Origin: Paulinella micropora
Lineage: Eukaryota; Cercozoa; Imbricatea; Euglyphida
Direction of reading: 5' to 3'
Assembly: GCA_009731375.1 (NCBI GenBank)
Contig: BJOX01000023.1
Span: 982,486 to 1,028,808, forward strand
DNA length: 46,323 nt
This document shows positions 1 to 12,231 of the stretch, in pieces (the stretch's first letter is position 1; each line of letters opens with the position of its first letter). Both the position numbers and the translations under genes were made by a program. The notes below the pieces were generated by a model. That model did no database searches, had not been told where the DNA came from, and was given only the letters and a program-made list of their open reading frames with translations.

Positions 1-67
<67 letters not shown>
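1..67. repeat. (GA)n microsatellite at left edge
   Basis: Perfect GA dinucleotide run ending in GACAG. The final CAG can act as an acceptor for the first exon-1 echo. The tract continues beyond the window. Confidence 0.95.
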
Positions 68-70
<3 letters not shown>

Positions 71-104
71 CGGGAGTGGGTGAGTTTAGGGTGCATGCCT
101 TAAG

Positions 105-148
<44 letters not shown>

Positions 149-291
149 ATATATATATATATATATATCTTATGTCTATCTATCTATCCATCTATCTATC
201 TATCTATCTATCTATCCTCTCTCTCTATCTATCTATCTATCTATCTATCCATTTATCTATCTCTCTCTCTCTCTCTCTTTCTTTCTTTCCT

Positions 292-323
<32 letters not shown>

Positions 324-368
324 TCTCTCTCTCTCTTTAGAAACGGGTGTGGGTGAGATCGGTTTGGG

Positions 369-408
<40 letters not shown>

Positions 409-411
409 CTA

Positions 412-476
<65 letters not shown>

Positions 477-549
477 CTCTTTCTCTTTCTTTTTCTACGA
501 ACGGGTGTGGGTGAGGTCGGTCTGGGTCTATCTATCTATCTATCTTCTA

Positions 550-590
<41 letters not shown>

Positions 591-622
591 AGAAACGGGT
601 GTGGGTGAGGTCGGTTTGGGTA

Positions 623-669
<47 letters not shown>

Positions 670-675
670 TTTCTA

Positions 676-716
<41 letters not shown>

Positions 717-943
717 ATATATATATATACATATATATACATATATGTACATATATATATGTATATATATTTATTTATATATATATATACATATATATAA
801 ATATATATATGTGTGTGTGTGTGCGTGTGTGTGTGTATGTGTATATATATATATGTATATACATACATACATACATATTTATATATATATATATCTATAT
901 ATATATATATATTATATATTTATATGTATATATATATATATGT

Positions 944-976
<33 letters not shown>

Positions 977-1010
977 TTGTGTGTGGTGTGTGTATGTGTG
1001 TGTGTGTGTG

Positions 1011-1079
<69 letters not shown>

Positions 1080-1083
1080 CTAG
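68..1083 (+). repeat. Acceptor-half echoes of exon 1 in (CT)n/(TATC)n/(TA)n
   Basis: Four islands (68-100, 341-369, 500-528, 593-621) repeat the start of exon 1: ACGGGTGTGGGTGAGGTC or close variants, encoding TGVGE[VIF]. Three follow an AG (GACAG, CTTTAG, CTTTAG) after a pyrimidine or GA tract; the one at 500 has TACG where the AG should be. Each stops matching after about 30 nt and passes straight into (TATC)n. None carries the exon-1 3' half or its GTACGT donor. The rest is (CT)n, (TATC)n, (TA)n and (TG)n. Confidence 0.75.
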
Positions 1084-1130
1084 GAACAGGAGTAGGTGAG
1101 GTCGGCTTGGGAACACGCCTAAGTCATGAC
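1084..1130 (+). CDS. Exon 1: RCC1-repeat segment (GEVGLG motif)
   Basis: A 47-nt internal exon between a (CT)n-GTGTCTAG acceptor and a GTACGT donor. It takes two nt to finish a codon and then reads [15 protein letters not shown], ending at a codon boundary. The pattern G-x-x-G-[LV]-G-L-G is the hallmark of RCC1 propeller repeats, so earlier blades should lie left of the window. Exon 2 starts in the matching phase and completes the repeat with LPTNL. Earlier islands copy only its first half; this is the only copy that continues to a donor. Visible: splice signals, frame, motif. Inferred: that it is spliced in vivo. Confidence 0.7.
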
Positions 1131-1501
<371 letters not shown>

Positions 1502-1504
<3 letters not shown>

Positions 1505-2050
1505 GAAATATCGACTAATGTCAGAAAAAAGGAGCTTCTGATTTCGTCAACCAGGAAGTCTGTGAATAAAGTATTTACCCGATGCCCAGCTAAGCCGTGA
1601 TGTTTGCACGGAAGGGACTGATACAGGCGATACCAAACCTCCCTAGTACCAGGCGGGGCCAGGGCTCGTTCCATAAGCGCCCCTTGCAGAACGAGCTCCC
1701 ACCTCCATTACAGAGGGCCCAGTAAGCAGATGGAGTTTCGAGACTGTTCGACAGTCTAGTATAAACCGACAGAGCACTGTGGGTTTTATTCCGGGCTCAA
1801 CAAGCGAGAAAGGGCACCCTGAGGGAACAGGATTGTGCTTCCCGTCGCTATTTCGGCATGTGACTTATAGGCGTATGGCTAGGCACACATAAGGCACCCC
1901 ACCACGGGCCCAGCACACCCACACCATCCCCTAATTCTCTGTCTGTCGACAGATGGCACCCATTTCAAAAAACCAAGCCCAAGGGAGGGTCAGTGACACC
2001 TCAAGTGGCCTTGGTTCACTCCGTGGAGTAAGTGATGAGATCAACTGATG
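1502..2050 (-). mobile_element. Repeat family E, near full-length copy 1
   Basis: About 550 bp of GC-balanced sequence between two GATA tracts. In sense orientation (minus strand) it begins CAGTTGATCTCATCACTTAC and ends AGTCGATATTTCATC followed by (TATC)n. It is the most complete 5' end among the copies here. The 3' end contains a small TCAGAA/TTCTGA stem before the tail. Constant 3' ends with variable 5' ends in other copies suggest a non-autonomous retroposon. No protein domain is recognised. It lies inside intron 1, antisense to the host gene. Confidence 0.75.
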
Positions 2051-2787
<737 letters not shown>

Positions 2788-2853
2788 TGTTTTGTATCGC
2801 TCCCTACCAACCTGTTCTATCAAGCATCAAGCGAGGGCAAAGAAGTAGAAGAG
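2788..2853 (+). CDS. Exon 2: RCC1-repeat segment
   Basis: A 66-nt phase-0 exon (22 codons) with acceptor GTGTGTAG and donor GAG/GTCCAT. It begins CFVSLPTNLF and ends GKEVEE. Joined to exon 1 it reads GLGTRLSHD-CFVSLPTNL, matching the LGLG-x(n)-P-x-x-[VIL] stretch of RCC1 blades. Only this copy has the acceptor and the first codons (TGTTTTGTATCG); the eleven following copies lack both. The echoes carry an extra GATAAC inside the GKEVEE segment that the exon lacks. Confidence 0.65.
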
Positions 2854-3145
2854 GTCCATCTATTCTTTCTATCTTTCTCTATCTATCTGTCGATCTGTCT
2901 ATCTATCTATCTATCTCTGCCTATCAAACTATTCTACCAAGCATCAAACGAGGGCAAAGATAACGAAGTAGAAGAGGTCAACATAGATCATCTATCTATC
3001 TCTATATATCTGTTTATTTATCTGTATATATCTGTTTATTTATCTGTCTGTCTATCTATCTATCTATCTCTGCCTACCAACCTATTCTACCAAGCAAATG
3101 TAATGAAGTAGAAGAGGTCAACATAGACCATCTCTATATATCTGT

Positions 3146-3191
<46 letters not shown>

Positions 3192-3292
3192 CTGCCTACC
3201 AACCTGTTCTATCAAGCATCAAACGAGGGCAAAGATAACGAAGTAGAAGAGGTCAACATAGACCATCTATCTATCTCTATATATATGTTTAT

Positions 3293-3327
<35 letters not shown>

Positions 3328-3558
3328 ATCTATCTATCTATCTCTCTCTGCCTACCAACCTATTCTATCAAGCATCAAACGAGGGCAAAGATAACGAAGT
3401 AGAAGAGGTCAATCTATTCTTTCTATCTTTCTCTATCTATCTGTCGATCTGTCTATCTATCTATCTATCTATCTCTGCCTACCAACCTATTCTACCAAAC
3501 AAATGTAACGAAGTAGAAGTGGTCAACATAGACCATCTATCAATCTCTATATATCTAT

Positions 3559-3604
<46 letters not shown>

Positions 3605-3813
3605 CTGCCTACCAACCTATTCTACCAAGCAAATGTAATGAAGTAGAAGTGGTCAACATAGACCATCTATCTATCTCTATATATCTGTTTATTTGTCTAT
3701 CTATCTATCTATCTATCTCTGCCTACCAACCTATTCTACCAAGCATCAAACGAGGGCAAAGATAACGAAGTAGAAGTGGTCAACATAGACCATCTATCTA
3801 TATATATGTTTAT

Positions 3814-3859
<46 letters not shown>
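2854..3859 (+). repeat. Donor-half echoes of exon 2, part 1 (seven copies)
   Basis: Islands near 2919, 3069, 3189, 3351, 3474, 3606 and 3720 each begin CTGCCTACCAACC and end AGAAGAGGTC or AGAAGTGGTC, so each keeps the exon-2 3' half and its GT donor. They are separated by (TATC)n. Two versions occur: a long one with ATCAAACGAGGGCAAAGAT, and a short one with AAATGT in its place. The 13-nt length difference breaks the frame, so the copies are not a coding repeat. Confidence 0.85.
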
Positions 3860-4380
3860 GAATGAACCAAGGCCACTTGAGGTGTCACTGACCCTCTGTT
3901 GGGCTTGATTTTTTGAAATGGGTGCCATCTGTCGACAGACAGAGAATTAGGGGATGGTGTGAGTGTGCTGGGCCCGTGGTGGGGTGCCTTATGTGTGCCT
4001 AGCCATGCGCCTATAAGTCACATGCCGAAATAGCGACGGGAAGCACAATCCTGTTCCCTCAGGGTGCCCTTTCTCGCTTGTTGAGCCCGGAATAAAACCC
4101 ACAGTGCTCTGTCGGTTTATACTAGACTGTCGAACAGTCTCGAAACTCCATCTGCTTACTGGGCCCTCTGTAATGGAGGTGGGAGCTCGTTCTGCAAGGG
4201 GCGCTTTATGGAACGAGCCCTGGCCCCGCCTGGTACTAGGGAGCTTTGGTATTGCCTGTATCAGTCCCTTCCGTGCAAACATCACGGCTTAGCTGGGCAT
4301 CGGGTTAATACTTTACCCACAGACTTCCTGGTTGACGAAATCAGAAGCTCCTTTTTTCTGACATTAGTCGATATTTCATC
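3860..4380 (+). mobile_element. Repeat family E copy 2, inserted in the exon-2 echo array
   Basis: Slightly 5'-truncated copy (starts GAATGAACCAAGGCC) with the constant 3' end AGTCGATATTTCATC, then TATC. Echo copies of exon 2 occur on both sides, so it entered the array after the array formed. It is nearly identical to copies 3 and 8. Confidence 0.85.
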
Positions 4381-4623
4381 TATCCATCTATCTATCTCTG
4401 CCTACCAACCTGTTCTACCAAGCATCAAACGAGGGCAAAGATAACGAAGTAGAAGTGGTCAACATAGACAATCTATCTATGTATGTTTATTTATTTATCT
4501 ATCTATCTATCTATCTATCTATCTCTGCCTACCAACCTATTCTACCAAGCAAATACAACGAAGTAGAGGAGGTCAACATAGATCATCTATTTATCTCTAT
4601 ATATCTGTTTATTTATCTGTCTT

Positions 4624-4654
<31 letters not shown>

Positions 4655-4758
4655 CTGCCTACCAAACTGTTCTATCAAGCATCAAGCGAGGGCAAAGATA
4701 ACGAAGTAGAAGTGGTCAACATAGACCATCTATCTATCTCTATATATATGTTTATTTC

Positions 4759-4789
<31 letters not shown>

Positions 4790-4835
4790 CTGCCTACCAA
4801 ACTGTTGTACCAAGCATCAGGCGAGGGCAAAGATA
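4381..4835 (+). repeat. Donor-half echoes of exon 2, part 2 (four copies)
   Basis: The array resumes after the insertion with islands near 4396, 4526, 4656 and 4788. The last is cut inside GGCAAAGAT, where the sequence passes into GACA/GATA. Confidence 0.85.
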
Positions 4836-5164
<329 letters not shown>

Positions 5165-5248
<84 letters not shown>

Positions 5249-5269
5249 GTAATAGTAATAGTAATAATA
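5165..5269. repeat. (AAT)n tail of SINE-A copy 1
   Basis: Nearly pure AAT run at the 3' side of the minus-strand SINE. In sense orientation it is an (ATT)n tail. Confidence 0.9.
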
Positions 5270-5534
5270 GTGCTTCTCTGTCAATGGCTGATGCATTTCT
5301 GCACATGCGCCTCCATCGTCTCACCCGTGAGGGGAGTACGAAGAATTGACGATAGGCTCTAATGACACCCCCGCAAGGGCAGTTCCAACACTTCCAGACG
5401 GACCGGTATGTTCAATGAAATACTGGTCCAGACGGACCGGTATGTTCAATGAAAATACTGGTGGCACCGACGGGAATCGAACTGGCGACAGGGCCCAGAT
5501 GGTAGAACTTGACCACTGGGCTATCACGGTGTCC
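5270..5534 (-). mobile_element. tRNA-derived SINE-A copy 1
   Basis: Read on the minus strand, the 5' end is tRNA-like. It starts GGACACCGTGATAGCCCAGT, with an A box (TAGCCCAGTGG) and B box (AGTTCGATTCCC), and ends in a CGGTGCC acceptor half followed by ACCA. A body and the tail TGGAGGCGCATG...CAGCCATTGACAG follow, then (ATT)n. This copy has an internal tandem duplication of about 36 bp around CCGGTATGTTCAATGAAA that copies 2 and 3 lack. An RNA polymerase III promoter is expected from the A/B boxes. It is a mobile element, not a tRNA gene, because the anticodon arm is not canonical. Confidence 0.85.
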
Positions 5535-5540
5535 ATAATA

Positions 5541-5593
<53 letters not shown>

Positions 5594-5714
5594 CATAATG
5601 ATAATAATAATGATAATATTAATGATAATCATAATAATAATAATAATAATAATAATATTAATAATAATAATAATAATAATGATAATAATAGTAATAATAA
5701 CAATAATAATATTT

Positions 5715-5888
5715 ACTATATCTGAGGCGTACTGATGCAGCTAATGGCATATCCTCAACGGACATAAGCCTCCAATACCCTTGTTCGAGGTCCTCCACCC
5801 CCCCGTGTCAGTCTCTCGCCTGATGATCGGGGCCACCGATGGAGCTCCTGAGGGCAAGACTGCACTAAGCCGAGGTTATTCCGCAGTC
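5715..5888 (-). mobile_element. SINE-like family B copy 1
   Basis: Minus-strand element ending GCATCAGTACGCCTCAGATA then (ATT)n-like sequence. Its body includes GGCCCCGATCATCAGGCGAG. It is flanked on both sides by (AAT)n. The stretch TGGAGGCTTATGTCCGTTGA is a divergent version of the tail shared with families A, C and D. No tRNA head is recognised. Confidence 0.75.
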
Positions 5889-5891
5889 AAC

Positions 5892-5941
<50 letters not shown>

Positions 5942-5954
5942 TAATAATAACAAT

Positions 5955-5987
<33 letters not shown>

Positions 5988-6018
5988 AGTAATAGTAATA
6001 ATAATAATAATAATAATC

Positions 6019-6060
<42 letters not shown>

Positions 6061-6062
6061 TA
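5889..6062. repeat. (AAT)n/(CAT)n tract
   Basis: AAT run with an internal ATC block (about 5957-5988), joining family B to family D. No gene. Confidence 0.95.
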
Positions 6063-6683
6063 TATTGATCTGTCATGGCTGAGCCCGAGGGCCATGCGCC
6101 TCCATCCCTCGACCCAACAGGGACTACAGTGAGTATGTTGGGGAGGGAAGAGTGACTCTAACCAACCCGCATAGAAGGCCCCAAAAGGAAGTCCCTACTA
6201 CCCGCACAGTGTCGGGTACCTTGCAGGAAATCAACTACAAATGATTGATCTTCCCCGCGTGAGAGCTCCACGAGACTGGGTAGGTCCCGCATGGAGGTAC
6301 TCACAGGGGTAGCAGACATTTCATGCGGTCTGCCAGCGCATGAGGACGTTTTGTGGTAAGTATCTGGGACGCCTCGAAACCCGTCACCACCCCTAGATCG
6401 CGGAATGTAAATACCCCTTTGATCCCACGTGGTGTATGTCTTATAAAAAACAACACAACGACATGGCCTCGGAACCAACACAACAACATAGCCTCGGAAC
6501 CCACATCGACATAGCCTCGGAACCCACACAACAACAGAGCCTCGGAACCAACACAACTACATAGCCTCGGAACCAACACAACAACATAGCCTCGGAGCCA
6601 ACACAACGACATAGCCTCGAAACCAGTGGGAAGAGGCCCAACCACCTCCTCTTCCCGTGGGGTGCCATACTGTGCACCCCTCC

Positions 6684-6684
<1 letters not shown>
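6063..6684 (-). mobile_element. SINE-like family D copy 1 with internal minisatellite
   Basis: About 620 bp between AAT tracts. In sense (minus) it starts TGGAGGGGTGCACAGTATGG and ends ATGGAGGCGCATGGCCCTCG then GGCTCAGCCATGACAG, an unmistakable relative of the SINE-A tail. A 22-bp minisatellite (unit about ACAACATAGCCTCGGAACC) occupies roughly 6448-6620 in eight units; copy 2 has one unit, so the minisatellite expanded in this copy. No reverse transcriptase coding is seen. Confidence 0.8.
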
Positions 6685-6761
<77 letters not shown>

Positions 6762-6789
6762 GTCATAATAATAATCATAATAATCAATC

Positions 6790-6838
<49 letters not shown>

Positions 6839-6843
6839 TGATG

Positions 6844-6898
<55 letters not shown>

Positions 6899-6921
6899 TG
6901 ATGATAATAGTAATAGTAATT

Positions 6922-6960
<39 letters not shown>

Positions 6961-6989
6961 TTAATAATAATAATAACAACAACAACAAC

Positions 6990-7033
<44 letters not shown>

Positions 7034-7110
7034 TAATTATAAAAATAATAATAATAACAACAACAACAATAATAATAATAATGATATCAATAATAATAAT
7101 AATATTAACG

Positions 7111-7151
<41 letters not shown>

Positions 7152-7187
7152 CATAATAATAATAATAATAATAATAACAATAACAAC

Positions 7188-7235
<48 letters not shown>

Positions 7236-7264
7236 GAATAATAATAATAATAATAGTAGTAATA
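6685..7264. repeat. (AAT)n-dominated trinucleotide block
   Basis: 580 bp of AAT with short CAA, GAT and CAT interruptions, from the 5' edge of family D to the tail of SINE-A copy 2. Frames through it encode only poly-Asn, Ile, Tyr or Leu and are not genes. Confidence 0.95.
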
Positions 7265-7495
7265 GTGCTTCTCTGTCAATGGCTGATGCAAATCTGCATA
7301 TGCGCCTCCATCGTCTCACCCGTGAGGGGAGTACGAAGAATTGACGATAGGCTCTAATGACACCCCCGCACGGGCAGTTCCAACACTTCCAGACGGAGCG
7401 GTATGTTCAATGAAAATACTGGTGGCACCGACGGGAATCGAACTGGCGACAGGGCCCAGATGGTAGAACTTGACCACTGGGCTATCACGGTGTCC
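7265..7495 (-). mobile_element. tRNA-derived SINE-A copy 2
   Basis: Unduplicated 231-bp copy with intact A and B boxes, the same tail and (ATT)n. It serves as the reference for the unit length of the family. Confidence 0.85.
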
Positions 7496-7497
7496 AC

Positions 7498-7558
<61 letters not shown>

Positions 7559-7599
7559 TAATAATAATAATAATCATCATCATCATAATCATAATAATG

Positions 7600-7671
<72 letters not shown>

Positions 7672-7886
7672 TTAATAATAATAATAATGATGATGATGAT
7701 GATCATCATCATCATCATCATCATCATCATGATTTTATCCATGCAGAACCTGTAAACATGCATAGTATTACGTATATACATGCATCTGTACATACATACA
7801 TACATACATACTTTTTATTTATATATACATATATTCATACATGCATGCATACATACATACATACATACATACATACACACACACAC
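7496..7886. repeat. (AAT)n, (ATC)n and (TACA)n before exon 3
   Basis: AAT runs with GAT/ATC blocks to 7731, then ACATACAT and ATGCATGC tetramers ending in (CA)n. The CACACACAG at the end forms the exon-3 acceptor. Confidence 0.9.
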
Positions 7887-7888
7887 AG

Positions 7889-8011
7889 GAGCAGTCAGTA
7901 ATACCTACGCCAACCAAAAACTACACCAAACTCAACAAAAACAAGAGTGACAGTCCTGACATCACTCGCGAACCCACTTCGACCGGTTCCATCACACGCG
8001 GCTTGTCCACG
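7889..8011 (+). CDS. Exon 3: Lys/Asn/Thr/Ser-rich linker
   Basis: 123 nt, 41 codons, phase 0 at both ends, with acceptor (CA)nCAG and donor ACG/GTGCGT. It begins EQSVIPTPTKNYTKL and ends GSITRGLST. The composition is hydrophilic and low in hydrophobic core residues, so it is probably a linker between propeller blades, not a folded domain. Related peptides occur downstream at about 8171 (KLYKDKNDTPDIIRKPTS), 8918 (DYRKLSKDKDETPEI) and 8713 (LKLNKDTQLHITR). The phase matches exon 2 before it and exon 4 after it. The function of this segment is not recognised. Confidence 0.6.
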
Positions 8012-8019
8012 GTGCGTAG

Positions 8020-8078
<59 letters not shown>

Positions 8079-8399
8079 ATGTTTGTATCTATGTAATATG
8101 TATATATGTATATATGATGTATGTATATATGTATATATGTATGAATGTATATATGTATGTATATATGCATCAAACTCTACAAAGACAAGAATGACACTCC
8201 AGACATCATTCGCAAACCTACCTCAGCCCAAAACTACATACAAACATACATACATACATACATACATGCATAGCATACACCTCGTCTTCGGTAAGTACAT
8301 GCATATATACATATACATATATACATACATATACACATTCATACATAGATGCATAGATACATACATACATACATACATGCATACATAGATACAATCATC

Positions 8400-8437
<38 letters not shown>

Positions 8438-8500
8438 CGCAAGGCATACTTACATGACCAGCTCCTTCTTCTCCTTCTTCTCCTTCTTCTCCTTCTTCTC
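8012..8500 (+). repeat. (TG)n, (TATG)n, (TACA)n and (CA)n with an exon-3 echo
   Basis: The donor runs into (GT)n and then (TATG)n. The island 8171-8245 matches the exon-3 middle (KLYKDKNDTPDIIRKPTS) and then continues AQNY, which looks like the start of another copy. No convincing acceptor or donor frames it, so it is treated as an echo, not an exon. (TCC/TTC)n ending TCTCAG lies at the end. Confidence 0.6.
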
Positions 8501-8785
8501 AGCCCAAAACTACACTAATAAGACCCGCTCTACACCACCCAGATTTTCCGGGTTTTCTGGGTGTGTGAAAGTGGCCATCACAGGCCAGGCTTTTCAGGAA
8601 GCAAACCCCAGAAAGTGGCACCAGTGTGAAAGTGGCACCACAGGCCAGGCTTTTCAGGAAGCAAACCCAGAAAGTGGCCCCAGAAACCGGGAATTCTGAT
8701 CTGCGTAGAATGACTCTCAAGCTGAACAAGGATACACAGCTTCACATCACCCGGGATGAGAAAAGAAAAAAAAACNNNNNNNNNN

Positions 8786-8817
<32 letters not shown>

Positions 8818-8966
8818 AAAGAAAAGCCAATGTCCCGTGAACAGCTCACCTTGTCCTTGGTTAATAAATACATACATGTAAATGCCTACACGTACATACA
8901 TAGATGCACAGTCACAGACTACAGAAAGCTCAGCAAGGATAAGGATGAAACACCTGAAATCATGAT
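8501..8966 (+). repeat. Exon-3-like echoes and a 60-bp tandem duplication
   Basis: After TTCTTCTCAG comes CCCAAAACTACAC, like the NYT part of exon 3. Two copies of a 60-bp unit (AGGCCAGGCTTTTCAGGAAG core, at 8581 and 8641) follow, then LKLNKDTQLHITR at 8713 and DYRKLSKDKDETPEI at 8918. The pieces resemble exon 3 but lie in differing frames with poor splice sites. An assembly gap interrupts the stretch at 8776. Confidence 0.5.
8776..8785. other. Assembly gap (10 N) inside a poly-A run
   Basis: Ten N flanked by A runs, most likely an unresolved homopolymer. Confidence 0.98.
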
Positions 8967-9743
<777 letters not shown>

Positions 9744-9916
9744 AGTGTATCTCCTGCCAATTGCTGAGCCAAAAGGCCATGTGCATCCAGTCCTCCATTC
9801 CATAAGGAAAGTCTCCACACCAATCGGTGGAATAAAGGAAGTGACGGCATAGAACATTACTCTAGGAGCTTTATACCAATCAGCCCATGGAAAGGACCGA
9901 TGGCCTATGTACTCCC

Positions 9917-9917
<1 letters not shown>
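9744..9917 (-). mobile_element. SINE-like family C copy 1
   Basis: In sense (minus) it starts near GGGAGTACATAGGCCATCGG and ends GGATGCACATGGCC...GGCTCAGCAATTGGCAGGAG, then an ATT-like tail. The tail aligns with those of families A and D. Right flank (AAT)n. Confidence 0.75.
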
Positions 9918-9958
<41 letters not shown>

Positions 9959-9987
9959 TAACAATAATAATAATAATAATAATAATA

Positions 9988-10217
9988 GTGCTTCTCTGTC
10001 AATGGCTGATGCATTTCTGCACATGCGCCTCCATCGTCTCACCCGTGAGGGGAGTACGAAGAATTGACGATAAGCTCTAATGACACCCCCGCAAGGGCAG
10101 TTCCAACACTTCCAGACGGGCCGGTATGTTCAATGAAGATACTGGTGGCACCGACGGGAATCGAACTGGCAACAGGGCCCAGATGGTAGAACTTGACCAC
10201 TGGGCTATCACGGTGTC
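9988..10217 (-). mobile_element. tRNA-derived SINE-A copy 3
   Basis: Full 230-bp copy with the tRNA-like head on the right, A box TAGCCCAGTGG, B box AGTTCGATTCCC and the tail at left against (AAT)n. A few substitutions from copy 2 (for example CGGGCCGG against CGGACCGG). Confidence 0.85.
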
Positions 10218-10250
10218 CAAATAATAATTATAATTATAATAATAATATTG

Positions 10251-10701
10251 TATTGATCTGTTATGGCCGAGCCCAAGGGCCATGCGCCTCCATCCCTCGA
10301 CCCAACAGTCACAACAGTGAATGTTGGGAAGGGAAGAGTGACTCTGACCATCCCTGAATAGCTACCCGCTCGGCGTGTCGGATACCTTGCAGGGAATCAA
10401 CTGCAAATGATTGATGTTCCCTTTGAGAGAATTCCACAAGACTGGGTATAAGTCGAATGGAGGTACTCAAGGGGTGTAGCAGACATTTCATGCGGTCTGC
10501 CAGCGCATGAGGACGTTTTGTGGTAAGTGTCTGGGACGCCTCGAAACCCGTCACACCCCTAGATCGCGGATCGTACATATTTCTTTGATCTCACGTGGTG
10601 TATGTCTTATAAAAACAACACAACGACATAGCCTCGGGAACCAATGGGAAGAGGCCCAACCACCTCCTCTTCCCGTGGGGTGCTATACTGCGCACCCCTC
10701 C

Positions 10702-10702
<1 letters not shown>
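10251..10702 (-). mobile_element. SINE-like family D copy 2
   Basis: Same ends as copy 1 but with one CATAGCCTCGG unit in place of eight, and lacking about 35 bp present near 6165-6200. About 450 bp between (AAT)n tracts. Confidence 0.8.
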
Positions 10703-10766
<64 letters not shown>

Positions 10767-10769
<3 letters not shown>

Positions 10770-10934
10770 ATATCTGAGGCGTACTGATGCAGCTAATGGC
10801 ATATCCTCAACGGACATAAGCCTCCAATACCCTTGTTCGAGGTCCTCCACCCCCCCGTGTCAGTCTCTCGCCTGATGATCGGGGCCACCGATGGAGCTCC
10901 TGAGGGCAAGACTGCACTAAGCCGAGGTTATTCC

Positions 10935-10935
<1 letters not shown>
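10767..10935 (-). mobile_element. SINE-like family B copy 2
   Basis: Nearly identical to copy 1, including GGCCCCGATCATCAGGCGAG and the 3' end GCATCAGTACGCCTCAG. Flanked on both sides by (AAT)n. Confidence 0.8.
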
Positions 10936-11013
<78 letters not shown>

Positions 11014-11047
11014 TACAATAATAATAATAGTAGTAGTAGTAGTAGTA

Positions 11048-11098
<51 letters not shown>

Positions 11099-11466
11099 TA
11101 ATAATAATAATAATGATAATAATAATAACGACAATAATAATAATAATAATAATAATAATAGTAGTAGTAATCATCATCATCATCATCATCATCATTATTA
11201 TTATCATCATTATCATCATCATCATCATCATCATCATAACAATCATGGATCCTACCTCTGTTGATTCTATAGCACGCACTTGATCATCGATAACACGTAT
11301 TACTTATGTGTCTGTCTATCTGTCTGTCTATCTGACTGTCTATCTGTCTATCTGTCTGTCTGTCTGTCTGCCTGTCTGTCTGTCTCTCTGTCTCTCTGTC
11401 TCTCCTATCTACCAACCTATCTACCATATACCTACCTATCTATCTATCTATATATCTATCTATATG

Positions 11467-11506
<40 letters not shown>

Positions 11507-11532
11507 CCTAACTATCCATCTATCTATCTATC

Positions 11533-11563
<31 letters not shown>

Positions 11564-11605
11564 CTATCTACCTACCTACCTATCTATCTATCTATCTATC
11601 TATCT
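10936..11605. repeat. (AAT)n, (AGT)n, (ATC)n, then (CTGT)n/(TATC)n
   Basis: Trinucleotide run to about 11238, a 50-bp unique island (ATGGATCCTACCTCTGTTGA onward) with no convincing coding signal, then CTGT and TATC tetramers. The change from AAT to TATC marks the end of the AAT province. Confidence 0.85.
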
Positions 11606-11769
11606 TTCCTATATTGCCTATTTTTCTTCAACGACCTACCTCCTCTTCTTTTTCGATAACACAGTCTACCCGTGATTCCCATCCCGGACACATGCAAAGT
11701 ACACAAATTGCTGTTTAATGTGAAATTGCGTTCCTTTGGAAGGACTACATCCTTTTGCGAAATCTCATC
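11606..11769 (+). mobile_element. Repeat family F copy 1 (5'-truncated)
   Basis: Carries only the last 160 bp of family F, from TATTTTTCTTCAACG to the constant 3' end TTTTGCGAAATCTCATC, then TATC. The truncation from the 5' side is typical of target-primed reverse transcription. Confidence 0.8.
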
Positions 11770-11796
11770 TATCCATCATCTTATGCATGTTATGTA

Positions 11797-11942
11797 TTTA
11801 TCGGTCACCTCCACAAAATGTGGTCAGGTTACCGATAAAATTACATATGTGGTGCGCAAAATCTGACGTGTTTTGCGGGCTCGCCGGCCCGGCTCCGGCT
11901 CGCCCGCAAAACACGTCAAATTTGTGTCTAGCCGCATAATCT
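11797..11942 (+). repeat. Family G double-stem-loop element, copy 1
   Basis: Two adjacent perfect or near-perfect stem-loops. The first is ATCGGTCACCTCCACAAAAT with its complement GGTTACCGAT. The second has arms GACGTGTTTTGCGGGC and GCCCGCAAAACACGTC around a GC-rich loop with GCCGGCCCGG. Ends in TAGCCGCATAAT. No coding. It could be a miniature transposon or a structured RNA; target duplications are not visible. Confidence 0.75.
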
Positions 11943-12140
11943 ACTAGTATGTGTGTGAGATATCTTACATATCGCCTGGGAGTATTGTTTTGAGGGAATT
12001 CTCTTGTATTGCCTTCGTTGGCGTCGCATTGTATGTTTGTATTGTCTTGTATTGTCTTGTTTTGCATCGTATTGTATGTTTGTATCATATTCTATTGTAT
12101 CGCATGGTATGATTGTATGTTATAAGTATAGTTGTCTTAC

Positions 12141-12197
<57 letters not shown>

Positions 12198-12231
12198 TAA
12201 TAATAATAATGATAATAATAATGATAACAAT
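11943..12231. repeat. Unique-looking 200-bp stretch then (AAT)n
   Basis: 11943-12139 is T-rich with repeated TTGTATTGTC and TCGTATTGTATG words. It has no splice-framed reading frame. (AAT)n follows and serves as the tail of family B copy 3. Confidence 0.7.

Noticed and set aside
68-604. Five tandem 12-nt micro-exons (AG, ACGGGTGTGG-like, GTGAGG)
   Set aside because: The GTGAGG is better read as coding Gly-Glu, since the last copy continues in frame to a GTACGT donor. The earlier islands fit acceptor-half echoes.
76-1083. Long open frames of Ser-Ile-Tyr-Leu and Ser-Leu type, here and throughout
   Set aside because: They are translations of (TATC)n, (CT)n and (TATG)n. Tetramers and dinucleotides without stop codons are open in many frames on both strands.
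3989-4285. Conserved 98-codon minus-strand frame in family E, identical in copies 2 and 3
   Set aside because: The conservation is that of young repeat copies. Other copies break the frame, and the element's 3' tail indicates the plus strand as sense.
5462-5534. tRNA gene on the minus strand
   Set aside because: A and B boxes are good, but the anticodon arm is irregular, three copies share the same non-tRNA body and tail, and all end in (ATT)n. It is a SINE head.
6685-7264. Long poly-Asn/Ile/Tyr frames in the AAT province
   Set aside because: Product of stop-free trinucleotide repeats; equal openness on both strands and no splice or start context.
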